Shown piece by piece: positions 27,373 through 37,427 of a stretch of DNA of 64,000 nt (positions are counted from its first letter, which is position 1; the number at the start of each line of letters is the position of its first letter). The stretch comes from Melastoma dodecandrum. Taxonomy: Eukaryota > Streptophyta > Magnoliopsida > Myrtales > Melastomataceae. Made by a program: the position numbers and the translations under genes. Under the pieces are notes generated by a model that ran no database searches, was not told where the DNA came from, and saw only the letters and a program-made list of their open reading frames with translations. The stretch spans positions 62,001 to 126,000 of the forward strand of contig JARUPY010000496.1 of the NCBI GenBank assembly GCA_029817715.1, read 5' to 3'.

Positions 27373-30304
27373 TTAGGCAGCCCGCGGTCTCAGTCCCGCC
27401 CTGATATCGCGCACGGCGCGACGGACGATCCTGCGGTGATGCATCAGATCGGCGGCGAGGCTGCGCGCATCCGGCAGGTTGAGCGCCCGCGCCATCCGTT
27501 TGGCGGCGCTGGGGGAGGGGGGCTTCTCGGGATGCTCGACGGTGAGGCGCTGCCAATGCGCCACGGCGTCGATGAGGTCGTACGCCTGCACCAGAGCGTG
27601 GGCGTGATCGGCCGGGATCAGACCGCGCTCGCCCGCCCGTCGCAAAACCGTGCCGGCGTCGAGGCCGATGCAATCCGTGAGGTTGGCGGCGAGCACGGTG
27701 GCCTGAGCCAGGAAATCGAGATCGAACAAGCCGCCCGGCGCCAATTTTCAGATCGTGCGGCCCGGCATGGCCGCGCTCCTTCGCCACGAGCGCCCGCATG
27801 GTGCCGGCTTCGGCGCAAACGGCGGCGGGATCGCGCGGCCGGGCTACGACGGCGGCGATGGAAGCCGCCACCTCCGCCGCGAGGGTGGGATCCCCCGCCA
27901 CGACCCGGGCCCGGGTCAGCGCCATGTGCTCCCAGGGCTCGGAGGCCTCGGCATGGTAGGTCGCGAAGCTCGCGAGCTGTACGGCGGGCGGCGAGTGACT
28001 GCCGTAGGGGCGCAACCGCAGGTCGACTTTGTAGAGAGCCCCCCGCCGCGTCGGGACGGTGAGGGCCGCCACGAGGCGCTGGGCGAGGCGGTTGTAGCCG
28101 ACGACGGCATCGACGGGGCGCGGGCCGTCGCTGACCCGGTCGGCGGGGTCGAAGTCGTACAGGACGACGAGGTCGAGGTCGGAAGCGGCGGTGAGCTGGC
28201 GCGAGCCCAGCCGGCCCAGCGCCAGCACGCAGCACCGGCCGCGGGGCACCTGCCCGTGCTCCTGCGCAAAGCGACGGGTCTCGGCTTCCAACACGAGGCC
28301 GACGATGGCCTCGGCGATGCCCGTATAGGCATGGCCCGCCTGCCGCGGCGTGATGAGGCCCGAGACGAGGCGGGCGCCGGTCACGAAGGTCATGCGCCGC
28401 ATGGCGTCCCGGCACCGGTCGAGGAAATCCTCATGCGTGGCGGGCGCACCGACCAGCGCCTCGATCTGCGAGCGAACGAGACTCGTCTCGGTCGCCGAGG
28501 AGGCGAACTCGTGCTCCAGCACCGCGTCCAGGATATGCGGGCTGCGGCCGACATCCTCCGCGAGGCGCGGCGAGGCGCCGAGGAGATCCGCGAAGAGCAG
28601 CCGCAGGTGCTCGTTGGAGCGCAGGATCGCCAGAAGCTCGGCGGCGGCGGGCATCCGCGAAAACGCCAGATCGAGGGTGAGGAGCGCGGTATCCGGGTCG
28701 GGCGTGCCGCCGAGCGCCTGGAGGAGACCGGTCAGGAAATCGGAGAGGATTTCCCGGGCGCGTCCGCCGCGTAAGGCGGCGTGACGGCCGAGCGTCCAAT
28801 CCCGCACGATGCCGTGCGCCCGTTCCGCCTCGCGGAAGCCCATGGCCGCCAAAGCCTGCAGCGTCGCGGGATCTGGTCCCCCCGGGCCGAAGACGAGGGC
28901 CGGAGCCGTGGCATCCTCGGCCGCCCCACCTTCGAACAGCAGGGCGTAATGCCCCTGTACACGGCGGGAATGGGCGAGCAGCGCGGCGTCGAAGGCCGCC
29001 CGGTCGGGGAAGCCGCAGAACAGCGCGAAGCGGGCCAGCTCGTCCGGGTCGGAGGGCAGGCGCTGCGTCTGCTCGTCGCGCAGCATCTGCAGGCGGTGCT
29101 CGATGGTGCGCAGGAAGAGATAGGCCTCGTGCAGTTCGTCGCGCGCCGTGGCATCGATCCATCCGGCCTTGCACAAGCCCTCAAGGGTTTCGAGAGTGCG
29201 GCGGCTGCGGAGATTTGGCTGCCGCCCGCCGAAGACGAGCTGCTGGGTCTGGGCGATGAACTCGATCTCGCGGATGCCGCCGGGGCCGATCTTGATGTTA
29301 TGGCCGGCGACCGCGATGTCCTCGTGACCCCGCACGGCGTGGATCTGACGCTTCAGGGCATGGATCTCGGCGATGGCCGCGAAGTCGAAATGGCGGCGCC
29401 AGATGAACGGGCCGAGCTCGGCCAGGAACGTCTCGGCCACCGCGAGATCCCCGGCAACGGGCCTTGCCTTGATGAAGGCCGCTCGCTCCCAGTCCTGGCC
29501 GATGGACTGGTAGTAATCGAAAGCGAACGCCGTGGAGAGGCGCCAGCGCCGTCGAGCCGGGGTCGGGCCGCAGCCGGTAATCGACCCGGTGGGCGTAACC
29601 ATCGGCGGTGCGCTGGTTCAGGAGCTTCACGACTCCCTGAGCCACCTTGACGAACAGCCCCTTGGCGTCGGGCCCAGCGACGGCTTCCGCCGGCTCCGCC
29701 TCGTAGAAGACGACGAGGTCGATATCGCTCGAATAGTTCAGCTCGCCACCCCCGAGCTTGCCGAGGCCGAGGACGAACAGGCCCGTCCCCCGGGCCGGAT
29801 CGGCGGAGTCGGCCAAGCGGAGGCGGCCTGCGGGCGTGCTCCCGCCGTAGTAGCGCGTCGAGGGCGCCGCTCACGGAGGCGTCGGCGAAGTCGGACAGCG
29901 CCCGGGTGACGGCCGCAATGTCCCAGGCGCCGCCGAGGTCGGCGAGTGCGACGAGCAGCGCGTGTTCGGTTCCTGTTCCGGCGCAGCGTCTGGCCGATCC
30001 GCGTGAGATCCTGCTCGTTCGCGCAGACGGCGCCCGCTGCCCGTTGTCGGGCGACGAGGGCGGCGTTGGCGGCCTCCGGCGATTGCTCCAGCAGGGCGAC
30101 GGCGAGGTCCGGCGAGCGGGCCACGACCCGCCAGAGGAATTCCGAATGCTCGGCAAGGCCCAGGAGCAGGGCGCGCACGGGTTCGCCGAGGAACCCCGCC
30201 GCGAAGGACGGCTCGATCTCGCTGAGGCGCTCCCGGGCGAGGGCCGAGACCTCGGGCGAGATCCGTGGCGCCAACCGCTCGCGTAAGGTGGCATCCGTTC
30301 GCAT
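27373..30304 (-). CDS. glnE: Bifunctional glutamine synthetase adenylyltransferase/deadenylase (frameshifted)
   Basis: A gene of about 977 codons, the normal GlnE length, split over several frames. It attaches or removes AMP on glutamine synthetase in answer to nitrogen status signalled by PII. The N-terminus (MRTDATLRERLAPRISPEVS) is followed by the first nucleotidyltransferase site, FVLGLGKLGGGELNYSSDID, and ETFLAELGPFIWRRHFDFAA. The second site is VLALGRLGSRQLTAASDLDL with VVLYDFDP. The C-terminus includes GLFDLDFLAQATVLAANLTD. Breaks lie near 29985, 29830, 29570 and 27745. The ATG at 30304 begins the family sequence. The gene stands alone between the GntR gene and the ThDP enzyme on the opposite strand. 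Confidence 0.88.
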
Positions 30305-30476
30305 GCCGTCGCCTCGTCTCGAACCCGGGCCGAGGGGCCTACTGCGAACGGCGGGCGAGGCCAAGACGGCGCGGACAGGTCGGCGCGACGGCGGGCCGCC
30401 GCCTTTACCCTTTGCCCATGCGCGCCGATGATGCGTGGGACCGTTGCCGGAAGGCTCGCACCGGAAGGACCAGGAC

Positions 30477-32159
30477 ATGACGGCCCCTTCGCCGCGCACA
30501 GGCGCGCGCATCCTCGTGGATCAGCTCCTCGCGCAGGGAGTCGCGCGCCTGACCTGCGTGCCGGGGGAGAGCTATCTCGCCGTCCTCGACGCCCTCCACG
30601 AATCCGGCATCGACGTCATGGTGTGTCGGCACGAGAGCGGGGTCGCGATCATGGCCGAGGCGGCGGGGAAGCTGACCGGGCGGCCCGGCATCTGTTTCGT
30701 CACGCGCGGCCCCGGCGTCGCCAACGCGGTGGCGGGAATCCACATCGCCAAGCAGGACTCGACGCCGATGATCCTGTTCGTCGGACAGGTGGCCCGGGCG
30801 ATGCGCGGGCGCGAGGCCTTCCAGGAGGTCGATTACCGGGCCACCTTCGCCGACCTCGCCAAATGGGCGGTGGAGATCGACGACGCCGCGCGCATCCCCG
30901 AACTGGTCGCGCGCGCGTTCCGCGTCGCCATGCAGGGGCGCCCCGGCCCGGTCGTGATCGCGTTGCCCGAGGACATGCTGGACGATGTCGCGACCGTCGC
31001 CGACGTGCTCGGGATCGAACCGGCCGAGCCCGCACCCGCGCCTTCGGACCTTGAACGCTTAAGCGCTCTTCTCGCGGAGGCGCGCTCGCCGCTGGTTTTG
31101 GTGGGTGGATCGCGCTGGCGCGAAGCCGACCGCGACCATCTCGCGGCCTTCGCCGAGCGCTTCGACGTGCCGGTGGCGAACTCCTTCCGCCGGGCCGGTC
31201 TCTTCCGCGCGGATCACCCGGCCTATGCGGGCGAACTCGGGATCGGCGCCAACCCGGCGCTGATCGCGCGCATCCGGGCGTCCGATCTCCTCGTCATGAT
31301 CGGCGGGCGGCTCTCCGAGATGCCCGCGCAGGGCTACACATTGCTCGGCATCCCCGAGCCCGGCGTGCCCCTCGTCCATGTCCATCCCGATGCGGAGGAG
31401 TTGGGGCGGGTCTACCAGCCGGCTCTCTCCATCCAGTCGGCCCCCGGCCCGTTCTGCGCGGCGGATCGCGGCCCTGGCGCCGCCCGACCCGCGCGGCAGC
31501 CAACGGATCGCCGAGGCTCACGCCGCCTATCTCGCGTGGTCCGAGACGCCGGGTCCGCAGCCCGGCACGTTCCAATACGGCGAGGTGATGCTCTGGCTGC
31601 GGGGCCGGTTGCCGCCGGAGGCGATCCTTTGCAACGGTGCGGGAAACTTCGCCACCTGGGTCCACCGCTACCATCGGTTCCGCGGCTTCGGTACCCAGCT
31701 TGCACCGACTTCGGGCTCGATGGGAATACGGCCTGCCGGCGGCGGTGATGGCCAAGCGGATGCACCCCGACCGGATCGTCCCTCGCTTTCGCGGGCGACG
31801 GCCGACGTGATGATGACCGTGCAGGAATTTGCCACCGCCGTGCAGTACGACGCCGCGATTCTCGTGATCGTGCTCGACTAACGGCATGTACGGCAACCAT
31901 CCGCATGCATCAGGAGCGCGAGTATCCCGGTCGCGTCTCGGCGACCTCCCTGCGCAACCCGGACTTCTCCGCCCTGGCCCAGGCCTTCGGCGGGCACGGC
32001 GAGCGAGTCGAGCGCACCGAGGATTTCGCCCCCGCCTTCGAGCGCGCCCTCGCTTCGGGCAAACCGGCGATGCTGCATTGCCTCGTCGACCCCCAGGCCC
32101 TGACGCCGACCCGGACTCTCGATGCGATCCGCGACGAGGCTATGAAGCGGTTGCCGTGA
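30477..32159 (+). CDS. Thiamine pyrophosphate-dependent enzyme, acetolactate-synthase-like (frameshifted)
   Basis: An enzyme of about 560 codons with the three ThDP domains. The Pyr domain has LTCVPGESYLAVLDAL with catalytic Glu53 in CRHESGVAIMAEAAGKLTG, then FVTRGPGVANAVAGIHIA. The middle domain has EARSPLVLVGGSRW and LVMIGGRLSEMPAQGY. The PP domain is spread over frames: ILCNGAGNFATWVHRYHRF, then DVMMTVQEFATAVQYDAAIL, and EYPGRVSATSLRNPDFSALA to the end. Breaks lie near 31440, 31725, 31795 and 31880. It resembles acetolactate-synthase-type proteins that are not part of the valine pathway, so the true substrate is unknown. Start ATG 30477 follows aaggaccaggac. It is divergent from glnE. Confidence 0.8.
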
Positions 32160-32596
32160 GATCCGGATGGTGCCCGAACCTGTCCGTCATGCCGAGCGAA
32201 AGCGAAGTCATGACGACATACGCGTGGAGCCCCCAAGATTTTTTCGTATGCCGCCGCTCGAAGTGATGGCTCGGACGGGCGTAGCCGCTCGTTGAGCCGG
32301 CCAAAAACGCGCATCTCATCGATTGCGAGCACGAGGCACTCGAGTGTTGCGAGAGCGGGTTATCCAACTGTTGTCTCAAATATAATGTCGACTCGTTTCA
32401 CCATGAAATTGCGCGGTTGAACGGGGCCGCCTTATCATCAATTGTCTTACACTCGACCAAACAAAATTCTCGATTATTAGCATGCGACATTTTTGTTTCA
32501 AGCGGCAAAAATTCTTGCTGGTAACTTCAGGTTATAGCTTCATCAATTACCGATGAGGTTCGCTTCCGGGCCCATGCTCGCTTGAACTCTGCGCAG
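32160..32596. other. AT-rich intergenic region
   Basis: About 440 bases, markedly AT-rich from 32380 to 32560 (for example gtctcaaatataatgtcgact). It probably holds the promoter of the GGDEF/EAL gene. The segment 32187-32216 (cgtcatgccgagcg) resembles one arm of the interspersed repeats but lacks a matching second arm. No gene is supported. Confidence 0.5.
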
Positions 32597-35308
32597 ATGC
32601 GGCGTCCCCTCTCACATCCTCGGATCGGCTTCAGCGTCGCTTCTCGGCATCCGGCCGCTCATCGCGGGCGCCTGTTTGACCAGCGCCATCGCGGTCGCCG
32701 CCTTCCTGACCATCACCGCTCTGTATAAGCAGGCGAACGCAAGACGTTTCGCGCGGGCTCCACGAGCCTCTCGACGGTCCTCGCCGACCAAGCCGACCAC
32801 GCCTTGCAGGTCATCGAGCTGGCCCAGGATGCCGTCGTCGAGAAGCTTCACGAGGCGCCCGATCGAGCGAGCTATGCGGTGGCAGCCAGCAGTCACTCGC
32901 TGCACGAGGAGTTGCGGACCCGGATCTCATCCCTGCCGCAGGTCAATGCGCTAACCGTCCTGGATCACACCGGGCGACTTCTGAACTTCAGCCGGCGCTG
33001 GCCGATTCCCGCGATCGATCTGTCTGACCGGGACTATTTCCAGCAGCTCGCCGCCGATCCGAAACTCCAGCGCGTGATCAGCCGAACCCTTCCAGAATCG
33101 TGGTGACGGCATCCTGGGTGATCTACATCGCCCGGAAGGTTACGGCTGCTGACGGCACTTTCCTCGGGGCTGTCCTCGGCGCCGTGGAGTTAAGCTACTT
33201 CCAAAACCTGTACGGCCGGATCGCACCGGGCGAAGACTTCAACATCGGGGTCTTCGCAACGATTGGCATCCTTCTCACGCGCTATCCCTACCGGGAGAAC
33301 GCAATCGGCAATGCGTTTTCCCACCAGCACGGTGATGACGCTCGCATCCGCCGGCATCGCCAATGGCGATGCCCGCGCCAAGAGTCCGATCGACGGGAGC
33401 GATCGGTTCGTGTCGGGTCCGTTCCCTGATGCATTACCCGATGCGGCTATACGTCAGTCGCGATGCCATCGTCGGGCTGACCCCGTTCCGGCGTCAGGCG
33501 GTTCGCCGTCGGGCTGGTCGCGATCATGCTGGCCGCCGGCCTCAACCTGTCCCTCGTCTTCGCCGACCGGAAGCTGCGCGCCCGCGAGGACCATACGCGG
33601 GCGGAGGAAACGTCTCCGCGCGGAAACGCGATCTGCGCGAGCAGCACGCGGCCTTCGGTGTGGCCCTCGACAACATGACCCAGGGCCTCTGCCTGTTCTC
33701 CGGCGACGCGGAGCTGGTCGTCATGAACGCCCGCTTCGCGGAAACTTCACGGCCATCCCGCCGGAATTGCGCGTCCAGGGCAACATCGGCCTCGCGCATC
33801 CATGACATGATCCTCAAGCATCTCTCCGCCGGACAAGAGCGGTGCGACCTCCTCAACCAGCCTTCGAAGGCCGCGCATCTCCGCACCACGGCCCACCACA
33901 TCGACGGGCGCGCGCTCGATATCGCGCGGGCCCCGGTCCCGGGGGGCGGCTGGGTTTGCACTCACGAAGACATCACCGAACGGCGGCGTGCCGAGGAGCG
34001 GATGCGCTTCCTGGCCGGTCATGACGTGCTGACCAACCTGCCAAACCGGCGGCTCTTCGAAGAGCAGGTGGATCAGACTTTCGGCGCGGGAGTGAGCGAA
34101 GCGGCCGGATCCGCGCTGCTGTGCCTCGATCTCGACCGCTTCAAACAGGTCAACGACGTCTTCGGCCACCCGACGGGTGACAAACTCCTGGCAGGAGTGG
34201 CTCAGCGGCTAAATGCGTTCGTGGAGAGCTGTGTTCCGGCACGCATCGGCGGCGACGAGTTCGCCGTCCTCGTGCGCGCCGTGCCGGGAGGCATGACACC
34301 GGCCGAATGGGCCCAGGCCATCATCGACACCCTCACCGATCCCTTCGACCTCGCCGGGACGCGGGTAGAGATCGGGTGCAGCATCGGCATCGCCCTCTTT
34401 CCGCAGGACGGGGATACCTACGATCGCCTGCTCAGCGCCGCCGACATGGCACTCTTCCGGGCGAAACGCTTCGCGAAGGGCAGCTTCGTCTTCTTCGATC
34501 CTTCCATGGATACCGAGGCCCGCGCCCCGACACGAGCTGGCGCGCGACCTCAAGGCTGCCATCGGCACCGCGCAGTTGCAGCTGCACTATCAACCGCAAT
34601 TCGACGTCGCGACTGGTCATGTCCTCGGTTTCGAGGCTCTCTTGCGCTGGAACCACCCCGTGCGCGGTCCGATCTCGCCCTCGGATTTCATCCCCATCGC
34701 CGAGGAGACGGGGCTGATTCTTCCGATCGGGGAATGGGTCCTGCGCGCCGCCTGCCACGAAGCCGCGCGGTGGGAGAAGCCGCTCGGGATCGCGGTCAAT
34801 CTCTCGATCGCGCAGTTCCAGCAGGAGGGCCTCGCGGACGTCGTCAACGACGCGCTCCGGGACGCTGAGCTTCCTCCGGGGCGCCTGGAACTCGAGGTGA
34901 CCGAAAGCCTCTTCCTGCAGAAACACCGCCCGGGCGCAAGATCTCCTGCTCGCTTTGAAGCGCGACGGGGTGCGCGTCGCCATCGACGATTTCGGCACCG
35001 GCTACAGCTCGCTTCTGACGTTGCAATCGTTCCCCTTCGACAGGATCAAGATCGATCGGTCCTTCGTCGGGCAGATCGGGGTGACCCGAAAGGGAGCGGC
35101 CATCGTGCAAGCGGTCATCGCCTTAGGAGCGAGCCTTGGCATGCCCGTCATTGCCGAAGGCATCGAGACGGAAGAACAGCTGACCTTCCTGCGCCGGTAC
35201 GGCTGCGCCGAAATGCAGGGCTACCTGCGCGGTCGCCCCCGGCCCATCTCTGAGTACCGCACCCTGACCGACGCCGACCCCGCTATTCCGTTCAAACGCC
35301 GCGCCTGA
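32597..35308 (+). CDS. Cache-PAS-GGDEF-EAL signalling protein (heavily frameshifted)
   Basis: About 900 codons in at least eight frame segments. The order is: membrane helix (AIAVAAFLTITALY); a periplasmic Cache-like sensor (NALTVLDHTGRLLNFSRRWP, then IDLSDRDYFQQLA and YFQNLYGRIAPGEDFNIGVF); a second helix near 33500 (VGLVAIMLAAGLNLSLVFAD); a PAS-like stretch (FGVALDNMTQGLCLFSGDAE); GGDEF (CLDLDRFKQVNDVFGHPTGD, then ARIGGDEFAVLV); and EAL (GFEALLRWNHPVRGPISPSD, VAIDDFGTGYSSLLTLQSFP). Both catalytic motifs are canonical, so it may make or degrade cyclic-di-GMP. Start is approximate because the ATG at 32597 is not in the frame of the first helix. Confidence 0.75.
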
Positions 35309-35331
35309 GCGACGGTTCAGGGCGCCACCAC

Positions 35332-35568
35332 TCAGCGCAGCCATGCCCCCGGCGCATCGGCCCAGTGATCGAGGCGCACCAGGGCGACGCCGCAGCCGGC
35401 CAGCGCCACCCGCAGGTCTTCCGCGCAATCCTCGGCTTCGGCCAGCGTCAGCAATCCGTCTCGCTGGTACTCGGCCCCCGACGCGGACACGGCGACCACC
35501 GCAAAGCGGCCATCGGCGCAATCGACGATGCTGTAGGTCACGCGACGCGCCATCCACCCCCCGTTCAT
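35332..35568 (-). CDS. Small protein, paralogue of 36663-36874
   Basis: A 78-residue protein starting MNGGWMARRVTYSIVDCADG, with RFAVVAVSASGAEYQRDGLL and a helical end AEAEDCAEDLRVALAGCGVA. It has the pattern MxRRxxYxIxxCxDGRFxxxV shared with the gene at 36663, so the two are paralogues. The fold is likely two strands and a long helix. There is no known function. The pair flanks nepR/ecfG on both sides. The start may instead be the methionine at 35553, which matches the paralogue better. Frame intact. Confidence 0.6.
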   Translation of the reverse strand: MNGGWMARRVTYSIVDCADGRFAVVAVSASGAEYQRDGLLTLAEAEDCAEDLRVALAGCGVALVRLDHWADAPGAWLR

Positions 35569-35696
35569 GAAGCCCGCACGAAACGCCCCCGCCCGATGGA
35601 TCGATCCACCGACCCATTGAGTTAGACCTTCACTGTACACCCGATGGGCCGTTCGTAGCGTTCGCCGAGGGCCCGTGTGTCGAGAAGGGGCGTCGC

Positions 35697-35900
35697 TTGA
35701 GCCAATTGCTGCTGGCCCGCGAAGGTGACCACGACGGGGACGTGTCCACCGTCGAGCAGAAGACGGCGGCGAGGCCCGCCCTGTTGCCCGCTTCTGTGCG
35801 GCAGCATCTCGGGGCGCACTTGCAGGCGGCCTATCAGACTGTGCTCTCGTCCGCCTCCCCGGACCATCCTGCTCGCCCTCGTCGCGAGCCTCGACGTGGC
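35697..35900 (+). CDS. nepR: NepR-like anti-sigma factor (frame-disrupted)
   Basis: A short protein of about 65-70 codons starting TTG 35697 (SQLLLAREGDHDGD). The core ALLPASVRQHLGAHLQAAYQ matches NepR, whose conserved helix reads roughly LGxxLRxxYdxxl. Its second helix appears in another frame as ILLALVASLDVALASR. NepR holds EcfG inactive until phosphorylated PhyR removes it. A break near 35855 and the lack of a stop before ecfG leave the 3' end uncertain. The place just before ecfG and the size fit well. No phyR gene is seen in the window. Confidence 0.6.
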
Positions 35901-36423
35901 TTTGGCATCGCGGGCGGATACGAGCAGCGCGGCGTTCCGCGATGCGTTAATGAAGGCTTTGCCGGCGGTCCAAGGCTTCGCGCAGTCCCTTGCGGGCAAC
36001 TCGGCTCGGGCCGACGACCTCGTTCAGGAGGCGCTCCTGAAAGCCTGGGCCAATCAGGACCGTTTCATCCCCGGTACCAACATGAAGGCGTGGCTCTTCA
36101 CGATCCTGCGCAACCAATTCTACAGCGAATGCCGACGGCAGAAGCGCGAGGTCGAGGACGTCGATGGCGTTATCGCGGGCCAGCTCGTCACCCCCGCACC
36201 TCAGGAGCACGGATCGGACCTCCAAGTCGTCCTTTCCCGGATGGCGCGATTGCCCGCGGCGCAACGCGAAGCGTTGCTTCTCGTCGGCGCCCAGGGCCTG
36301 ACTTATGAAGCCGCCGCGGAAGTCCTCGGCTGCCAGACTGGCACGGTGAAGAGCAGGGTCAGCCGTGCCCGCGCGTATCTGACCGAGCATCTGGAAAACC
36401 GTTCGGTCCCTGCCTCGCGGTGA
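35896..36423 (+). CDS. ecfG: ECF sigma factor, EcfG (general stress response)
   Basis: A sigma factor of about 175 residues. Region 2 has LPAVQGFAQSLAGNSARADD and LVQEALLKAWANQDRFIPGT, with NMKAWLFTILRNQFYSECRR for core binding and -10 contact. Region 4 has RMARLPAAQREALLLVGAQG, LTYEAAAEVLGCQTGTVKSR and VSRARAYL for the -35 element. These are the signatures of the alphaproteobacterial EcfG (ECF15) group. The GTG at 35896 is my best start; upstream coding in the same frame belongs to NepR-like sequence. It would direct RNA polymerase to GGAAC-N16-17-CGTT promoters during stress. Frame intact. Confidence 0.85.
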   Translation: MALASRADTSSAAFRDALMKALPAVQGFAQSLAGNSARADDLVQEALLKAWANQDRFIPGTNMKAWLFTILRNQFYSECRRQKREVEDVDGVIAGQLVTPAPQEHGSDLQVVLSRMARLPAAQREALLLVGAQGLTYEAAAEVLGCQTGTVKSRVSRARAYLTEHLENRSVPASR

Positions 36424-36662
36424 TACGAAGGTTGCCGAGGCTTGTACGCCGATCAGCTAGCGGATCGGCGCAAAATTGTGTCTTAAAATCACACGATGAA
36501 GGGGCCTATTGGCGTGGCACGAGCGAACTATCCTGCTCTGGAGCACCCGCCAAATCGAGGCTGCCGGGAATTATACAGTGAAAGCCATAGCTTGAACTCG
36601 GGCGTCGAACCTTGCATGACAGAGATTGTCTCTTGTCTGACAGCTCTCGACACCCCGTGCTT

Positions 36663-36874
36663 ATGCCTCGCCGCGCATCCTATCGGATCACAGAATGCCC
36701 CGACGGGCGGTTCACCATCACGGTGACGCTGACCGGCGGCGGCACCCACTCGCCGCGAAGGGCTTTCCTCACCGGCGGAGGTCGAGGAGGCGCTGGCGCT
36801 CCTGCGTGATCTCATGACCGCCTGCGGAGCGTGCCTCGTCGAGGAGCCCGCCCTTGGCCTTCGCGGCGGAGTGA
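36663..36874 (+). CDS. Small protein, paralogue of 35332-35568 (frameshifted)
   Basis: A protein of about 70 codons starting MPRRASYRITECPDGRFTIT. After a break near 36765 it continues EVEEALALLRDLMTACGACL and, after another near 36855, appears to end ALAFAAE with a TGA at 36872. It shares the RRxxYxIxxCxDGRF pattern and the acidic EExxALxLL helix with the gene at 35332. Function unknown. Confidence 0.5.
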
Positions 36875-36901
36875 GCCGGTCTCGGAGCGCCCAGGCGGGC
36901 T

Positions 36902-37199
36902 TCACTCTCCGAACAGGATCTCGAAGGTCTGCGGATCATAGAACCGCATCACAGCGTCTTGACGAAATCGCGCACGTCGATGCCGAGGGCTTCGGCCCAG
37001 AGCCGGTACCGGTCCGGTGGCACGCGGCCACGCCCCGTCTCCAACTGCGAGATGAAGGTGTAATAGTCGGCGCCGACCAGGGGGCGAGTTGCCGTTGCGA
37101 CAAGCCACGCTTCTCACGCAACTCCTTGAGAAAGCGGCCGCCTTCCCGGCGCAGCTCCTGCACCTCTTCCGAGCCGAGACGTTGCTGGTGGACGTACAC
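36902..37199 (-). CDS. XRE-family helix-turn-helix regulator (frameshifted)
   Basis: A protein of about 98 codons starting GTG 37199 behind gggaggtcaaacgc, an excellent ribosome site. It opens with EEVQELRREGGRFLKELREK and RGLSQRQLA, the first HTH helix. The recognition part is in another frame (YYTFISQLETGRGRVPPDRY), and the end is MRFYDPQTFEILFGE. Breaks lie near 37085 and 36965. Such small Xre proteins act alone or with a partner; no partner gene is adjacent. Confidence 0.65.
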
Positions 37200-37427
37200 G
37201 CGTTTGACCTCCCGCCACCGCGCGGCACGGATTGCCGTCGAGGGGTACAGTGATCTCTATATGGATCGGCCGGAATGATCGTCCAGCCAATCGGTAATAG
37301 CCAACCTTGGAAGGAGAAGATTCTGCTCTAAGATCATCCGGTAGCGCAGGGCAGATAGGGCCTGACCCCGGTTGCGGCCCGATCGGCCGCCGGACGTCTG
37401 GCCCAGGCCAACGCGCAGGGAGTCGTC

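Noticed and set aside
27305..30304. Several separate genes in the glnE region
   Set aside because: The fragments follow GlnE domain order on one strand with total length equal to one GlnE, so one frameshifted gene is the simpler reading.
32187..32216. Sequence like an arm of the interspersed repeat
   Set aside because: The matching second arm is missing at the expected distance, so I cannot call a third copy.
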